Shown here: positions 58,461 through 64,000 of the stretch, piece by piece
How positions within the stretch are numbered: position 1 is the first letter of the stretch
Layout of the letters: each line of letters starts with the position of its first letter
Source: Schizochytrium sp. TIO01
Lineage: Eukaryota > Sar > Bigyra > Thraustochytrida > Thraustochytriidae
NCBI GenBank assembly: GCA_004764695.1
Contig: SMSO01000037.1
Span: 170,247 to 234,246, forward strand
Length of the DNA: 64,000 nt
Direction of reading: 5' to 3'
The notes under the pieces: model-generated
What the model saw: only the letters and a program-made list of their open reading frames with translations
Databases searched by the model: none
Told to the model about the DNA's origin: nothing
Made by a program: the position numbers and the translations under genes

Positions 58461-61400
58461 ACAGCACTTAAGGAATCGATCCCAGAGGGGGGCTGTGTAG
58501 ATAGACAAATTTGAGAGTCTCAATGAATGGTCTTAGTAAAGGCACTGGCCGGCTACATGGATCCAAAGATTTACAAGTGTAAAGAAAACTCAGTGTACTT
58601 TCCGCATTGTGAAAGAATGAAGGCCAACACACCTTGAGATGTATATGCACCGAGCGACCACGGCGTCGGCACGCTCACCGTGTGCGTGCATGGGCCCTCG
58701 CTGCTCCTTTAAGCGAGCCAATCAATCAATTTTCCCATTAATCAGAAAATGAATTAATCAGAAAATGAATTAATCAGAAAATGAATTAATCAGAGAATGA
58801 ATCAATGAATCAATGAAACAATGAAAGAGTCAATGAAGAAATCAATGAATGGATAAATCAACCAATCAATGAATCTCCATGAATCAACCAAATTTTCCAT
58901 CATTCAATTCAGACGATGCAGGGTCAAAGTCATCACCAGCTCGTGCCAGCTGTCCCAAGAAAGGTACCAGTGCCATACCCGCTACCAATCAGCAGGTCCT
59001 TGGAGGAGGTAGTTCTTGCTCGAAATCTTCAACGCACGTGGGCCGACGACAGGAAGTCTCTGCTGCTCGAAGTCTTCGCGGAAGGAAGGCTTTTGTTTCT
59101 CAGCTCGTGGCTCTGGATGGTTCTCCAGGTTCACAGCGTCGTTTATTCGCATACCTTGGTCGTCCATGCTCGTCTCCGCCGCTAAGGAATTGCACACAGC
59201 GATCTAAAGCGAGCAGACTTCGGAAGCTGTCGAGTCGATCACAGCAGAAACATGAACTCCTTCCTTGGAGGGGTTGGTCTCGGTGCATGCACATACAACT
59301 ATTGGTTGCGGAGGATCAAACAGCAACGTCCGTTTTGTTCTTTTTGTGCATTGCATTGCATTGAACTGCATTGCATCATAGATCGCGGAGCGGCGCTTTG
59401 CGAATGACGAAAACACAGACAGCAGCATCTTTCTTCCCAGCGGAGTGCTTACCAAGTACGCACGTGGGCGTGAGAGTCAAGGTGGAACCAGCAGATCAGT
59501 CAGGTCGGATCGGCGCATCGTGCTCAAGGGGTTTGCAAATAACTGCTCATCGTTGTCCAGGTTTTTGTGGATTTCTCTGCAATTTGAAGCCTCCGCAATT
59601 ACTTTGCGCGATCTCAGACCTGTTTATTTACTTTCCTCTGGTTGTCCCTTCGCTGAATGGAGCGTATAGGCTTTACCATAAGAGGCGTTCTTTTTTGTTG
59701 TTGCCGGTTTGAGCGCTGCCAACCTTTGGGGGAAGTGCTTACGTTGAATGAAGTAAGTTGAACTGATTTTTCGCAAACAGAGAACCTTCGCAGAGGAACA
59801 GAGTCTGCAGCCGTCAAAATTTCTTTCACTCAGGCCCTTTTCTCGATAGCTAGCGATTGTTTTGCACTCGTTGTTGAAAACTGAGAACGGCGTTCAACTC
59901 TGAAGAACTTCAAAAGACATGAAGAGAAGAAGAAAAGAAAAGAAAAGAAAAGAACAGACCTGGCGGCCCTGGCCAGGCGTGACTTTGGGGCCCTGCGGTG
60001 ATCTTCGAAGGGTGGAGTCTGTTAACCTATGTATGCACTCCTCCTCCTCTGTGCCAGCTCGCCTGTCGAGAAGCTGCCGCGCATGCCTTTATCCTTTTGT
60101 TATCTTCGCTGCAGAAGAGCTCTATCTACCTACGTTCTGGGAACGAAATACCGACATTGTTACTAACACTTGTAAAAGCAGTGTCTAATTTGATGTTTTG
60201 CTTTTTAGAATATTGAAAATAATTACAAAAGAATTATCGAGACTGAAGTTGTTATGTATGGAGCGGGTGTTTTGTTTTATTTATTTTATTTATATTCTAA
60301 ACGTAGCCCGAGTAGACTTTTAAAGAATAAATAGATCAAAATCACAAGAAGTGAATGAACACGGAGCTAGCGAAGAACAGAACAGACGTGATTGCAGTTA
60401 TAAATGATAGTAAAATGCCAAACTCACAAGTTTCCACGATTCGTTCTGTCTGCTCGCAATTCTTCGCTTTTTAATGGCTGCACGCTATTTGAGGGTGTTG
60501 GGAAAGAAGGCGAGTTGCATCCTGAGAGACCAAAGAACAGCAAGATGGAGGACCTTTTCTTTAATTATGAAATCTTAAGATTGCCCACCAGCGAGAAAGA
60601 AGCTGATTCCAGGACAACAACTGCGATCACACCTCACAACTTGGACGACTCCGACCTGCCCGAAAGCTGTTGATAAAAGCTCAATTGAACACTGTGACTG
60701 TTTTCGAAATCGATAAGCCTCTTACACATCCTTAGTTTATTCATAAACAGGCGGCCGTCTTCAATCTCTGAGTAGATTCGAATTGGCGCCTCGAAATCAT
60801 TAAACTTAAATCCACAATTCTTTTTTATTCAAATAACTCATACTACATATGCTATTTCTCGAGATACTGCAACTGTCTGTCTTCAATCTAAAGCTGTTCA
60901 TGACGTTCATGCGTGCTGCAAATAATTATTCATTGATCCATATTCACCACTGCTTCGACGACTATTTTTGGTGAATCTTGGTTTAAAAAAAATAATTAAA
61001 AAAAAAAAAAAAGCGCAAAGTGAACAACATCGCAAATCCTGAGACTTGGACACGCGAGCTAGCTTCCCCGATCTTTGCGTGAGCTGCTTGGTTCCTCGCC
61101 GCTCGAAAAGCCAGTCAGTCAGACCGCCATTGATCACTTCGCAGGGCATCTCTAGCAATCTGTTCGTTGCATCATCCCATCAACGATCGTAAATGCGTCC
61201 TTCCGCGCTCGCATCATTATAGTAAGTGAGTCAGGGAATCAGGGTGGAGAAACACCATGAACTGCGCCATGAACCCGCAAGCATGGCGTTTACAGGGATT
61301 CATTCATTTCATGAAAAAAAATTAAAAAATATGAAACGAAAGGTACTCTTAGTTTCATTTTCATTCTATCAATCTTAATAACTTTAAAACTTAGTTGGTT

Positions 61401-63388
61401 AAATATGATTGATCCCTTGCGCCCCTTCTCTATGAAGAGAAAAAAATACAGAGCTTGATCAATCGAACGACCCCGATTCCGGCTTTCTGGGATGTCGAAA
61501 GCTGTCAACCACATTTGGAGATTGGGATGATTTAGTATGCGAAGGTGAAAGGGTTTCTCTTGTTCTGTCTTGCTAGTGTTGTTATAGGTCAATCCATAGG
61601 GATTAGGTTTTGTGTTTTATCCGACCTTTTTTTCTTCTTCTTCTTCTTCGTTTAGTCCTTGAATTTGTTAGAGAATTAAACTGTGCATGAAGTACAAGGA
61701 AAAAGCATCTTTTCCCTGAAAGTGACACTTTCAAGTTAAACTCCCTGTTAAAATAAATAAATAAATAAATAAGTTAAACTTAAAAACCAAATATTTCTTC
61801 TTCTTCTTAAATTTATATCAAAAGTAAAGAAATGTTCATTTAAAGTTAAAAAAAAAGACTTAATTGAATCGAAAAGGTAAAGTGTTAGTTTTGTTCTATT
61901 CTAAAAATTAATCCATTTAAACAGTCCTCATGAAAAAGACAAAAACAAAACAAGAGCACAGTAATAAAAAAAAAACGAAAAGAAAATAAGAGAGATCAAA
62001 AGTGAGTGCGATACCTCCAAAATATTACCATTTCCAGGAGCAGAAAGGTGTTTCTAAGATCTAGTGGACTTGTGGTATACACTAGACTGCTTTGTCCTGT
62101 CTCCAGATGGCCTCCACATCAGCGTGTTGGCTATTGAGCTGACACTTCAATTGATGTTGGAAATGGCAATAGCGCTAGAACTTCTCAGAGTAGTAAGCAG
62201 TTAGTTAGTGAGCAAAGTGGGATCTCGCAATGCACTGCGCAATCAGTCGCTTGTTTTTTTTGTTTTTTTTTGTTTTTGATTTTTTTTTTTAATTTATCAA
62301 ATTGATCACAGTGTTCAAACCAAAGAGCTGTGAGAGTACCATGGCATGAAAGGGGCATGGTTAGCTTGAGGCTGTGAATGGTTTCTCTCTTCTGTCATCC
62401 GTGCGTGACTTATCACCTAAAAATGTCTTTTCCTTAGAACGTTGTTCAAATATACATTTTATTTTATTATTATTATTTTTTTTTTTTTTTGCCAACTAGT
62501 CAATCGCTGAGGAAGTTCTTCATTATGTAACAAAAATATATATTAAAAAATACGTGTTGGAGTTTAAAACGTAAATCGTATGATGGTGACCAGTTCCAAA
62601 GTTTCTTATCCCTTGTTGCTGTAATTCTTACAGTCATTCTTATATTCTATCTTAATCTAACTAATTGTCTGATCAAGACAAAAAGCTGACAAAGGCTGAC
62701 AAAACCAGAAAACACGATCTAAATTTATTTTTGAAAAAAGCTGACTCTTCTTACAATTACAGTTATTCATTGGTGTATATATTTCCTTTAAATTCACTTG
62801 ATGGGGGTGGGTCCTCGCTTATTCTTGTTCTTGTTCTTCTTCTGCTGCTTCGTCTTCTTCCACGGAAAGGAAATGTCCAACAAGAGAACCAATTCGATTG
62901 AAGGAGGCTCTAATTCTTGGAAGAGTCGCCTCCGATCTCTGCTTCCCGTTCAATAACTGCAACGCCTCGCGTAGTTCGCCTTTTTCGAGACACCTCTTAT
63001 TATCTCCAGTGAGCGATCGATTTGATTGGATGAAGGACGCAGCCATCATGGACGATGGCCACCACCACTCAATCAGATAAAGGTTTACGAGTGCCGAGCG
63101 GAGCAGGGGCTCGCCAACTACTTAGTGCTGAGCAGCGGACGGGGCAGCCGAAGAAACGGAGGAAGAACTGCTTCATCTTGGTGGATCAGATCAATCTAGT
63201 TTGGCGGATCGTAGCTACTAGATTACCAAACAAACTGATGATCTTTCTCGCCGTTCATAACTCTCTTCGAATGCATTGCGCATCCCGGAGCCAGAGCAGT
63301 CTATCGTCGAAGAGCAACGTTATCCACGGCGTCATGGTTTTTTAATATTTTTTTGATAAACTCGAGGCGAAAGCTTTGGTGAAGCTGC
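58461..63388. other. Gene-poor region, fourth part
   Basis: The longest frame here (58879-59364, 161 codons) has no recognisable pattern and I do not call it a gene. There are AAAAG, AAAT and TTC tracts (about 59928-59953, 61754-61772, 61631-61649) and homopolymer runs. No convincing gene, tRNA or rRNA was found. Confidence 0.45.
58741..58804. repeat. 16-bp tandem repeat, four copies
   Basis: Unit ATCAGAAAATGAATTA, four copies, the last with two changes, grading into AATCAATG-type sequence up to about 58880. Confidence 0.9.
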
Positions 63389-63427
63389 AAAGCAAAGCAA
63401 AGCAAAGCAAAGCAAAGCAAAGCAAAA
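63389..63427. repeat. AAAGC pentanucleotide array
   Basis: About seven perfect tandem units. Confidence 0.9.
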
Positions 63428-63500
63428 TAATGCGAAATGCCGTCGGTTTCTCTTGTAGGAATCAGGCCTCTTTCTTGGGCCCAGCACAGCTCAGCATTTC

Positions 63501-63594
63501 AACAAAGAAACAAAGAAACAAAGAAACAAAGAAACAAAGAAACAAAGAAACAAAGAAACAAAGAAACAAAGAAACAAAGAAACAAAGAAACAAA
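63501..63594. repeat. AAACAAAG octanucleotide array
   Basis: About eleven tandem copies of the 8-bp unit AAAGAAAC, itself two near-identical tetramers. The frames across it are repeat artefacts. Confidence 0.92.
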
Positions 63595-64000
63595 ACCTTC
63601 GCCAACACGTGAACAAAGCAAAGGCCACGAAACGAGGTGCGATAGAATAAGAGTCCAACCTCGTTAAACTTTCATCCCCTTCTGTACGACATCCTCTCAG
63701 CCGCGCACGTGCTGCGAATGTACTACTGCTAGGCAGTAAGTAGCGAGGTAGAACTGGCAACTTTCCTTCAGCTATCGCCAAAGTTCCTGCGACCACGAGT
63801 AGATTGACCGACCATCCATCCGACCGAAACCTAAGAACCAAAACCTAAGCAAACGAGCAACCAACGCACCCGATCACGTGGCCGAGATTGACCACATCTG
63901 CGCAAGTACTACTTCTTTATACCTGCAGAGGGATTCCCTTCCAGACTTAGTTCCTTGTGAATCTTCTGCCAAGACGCGAGGCCGAGGATAAAGCATCTTT
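63595..64000. other. Right edge of the window, no supported feature
   Basis: About 400 bases of mixed composition with no protein-like frame or repeat of note. Confidence 0.4.

Noticed and set aside
58879..59364. 161-codon frame in the gene-poor block
   Set aside because: No domain pattern, splice signals or conserved-looking segment; length alone is not convincing.
60404..60673. 89-codon frame
   Set aside because: No recognisable pattern and no supporting context.

Overview
The window reads as nuclear DNA of a flagellated, unicellular eukaryote. Genes are long and mostly intron-poor, the few introns are usually short GT-AG introns (about 60-280 nt), and there is no sign of operons or ribosome-binding sites. 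A CFAP57-type axonemal protein implies a motile cilium. The protein set (CASP golgin, COPI-associated membrane protein, NEK kinase, ELG1/ATAD5-like clamp unloader) would fit a stramenopile-like protist, but nothing in the window settles the lineage and I hold that only loosely.

Layout. From 1 to about 42.65 kb the window is gene-dense: CFAP57 (-, runs off the left edge), an unrecognised four-exon gene (-), a small unrecognised gene (+, 7.6-8.3 kb), an unrecognised three-exon gene (+, 11.0-12.8 kb), a BRO-N plus START domain protein (-), a small lysine-rich beta-grasp-like protein (+), an EF-hand/ELG1-ATAD5/IPT protein (+, 16.8-24.4 kb), protein CASP (-), a COPI-associated membrane protein (+), a putative DNA-binding zinc protein (+), a NEK kinase (+) and a giant PH/ankyrin protein (+). 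From about 42.7 to 64 kb I find no convincing gene. That block is full of simple repeats, mostly with a 4-base period, including a TTTG array of about 200 bp and an ATCT array of about 240 bp.

How the genes relate. CASP and the COPI-associated protein both belong to the Golgi/COPI system and lie head to head. CFAP57, the NEK kinase and possibly the small beta-grasp-like protein point to cilium biology. The ATAD5-like protein is a replication factor C-type clamp unloader acting on PCNA. Adjacent genes are otherwise functionally unrelated, as is normal for a nuclear chromosome.

Most notable: (1) a BRO-N domain, typical of phage and large DNA virus proteins, joined to a lipid-binding START domain in an apparently intact host gene; (2) an ATAD5/ELG1-type ATPase carrying a C-terminal IPT/TIG domain and probably an N-terminal EF-hand module; (3) two places where removal of 19-38 nt, less than a normal intron, would restore the reading frame; (4) a perfect 14-bp inverted repeat in an intergenic region; (5) tetranucleotide tracts whose repeat unit changes step by step along the array.
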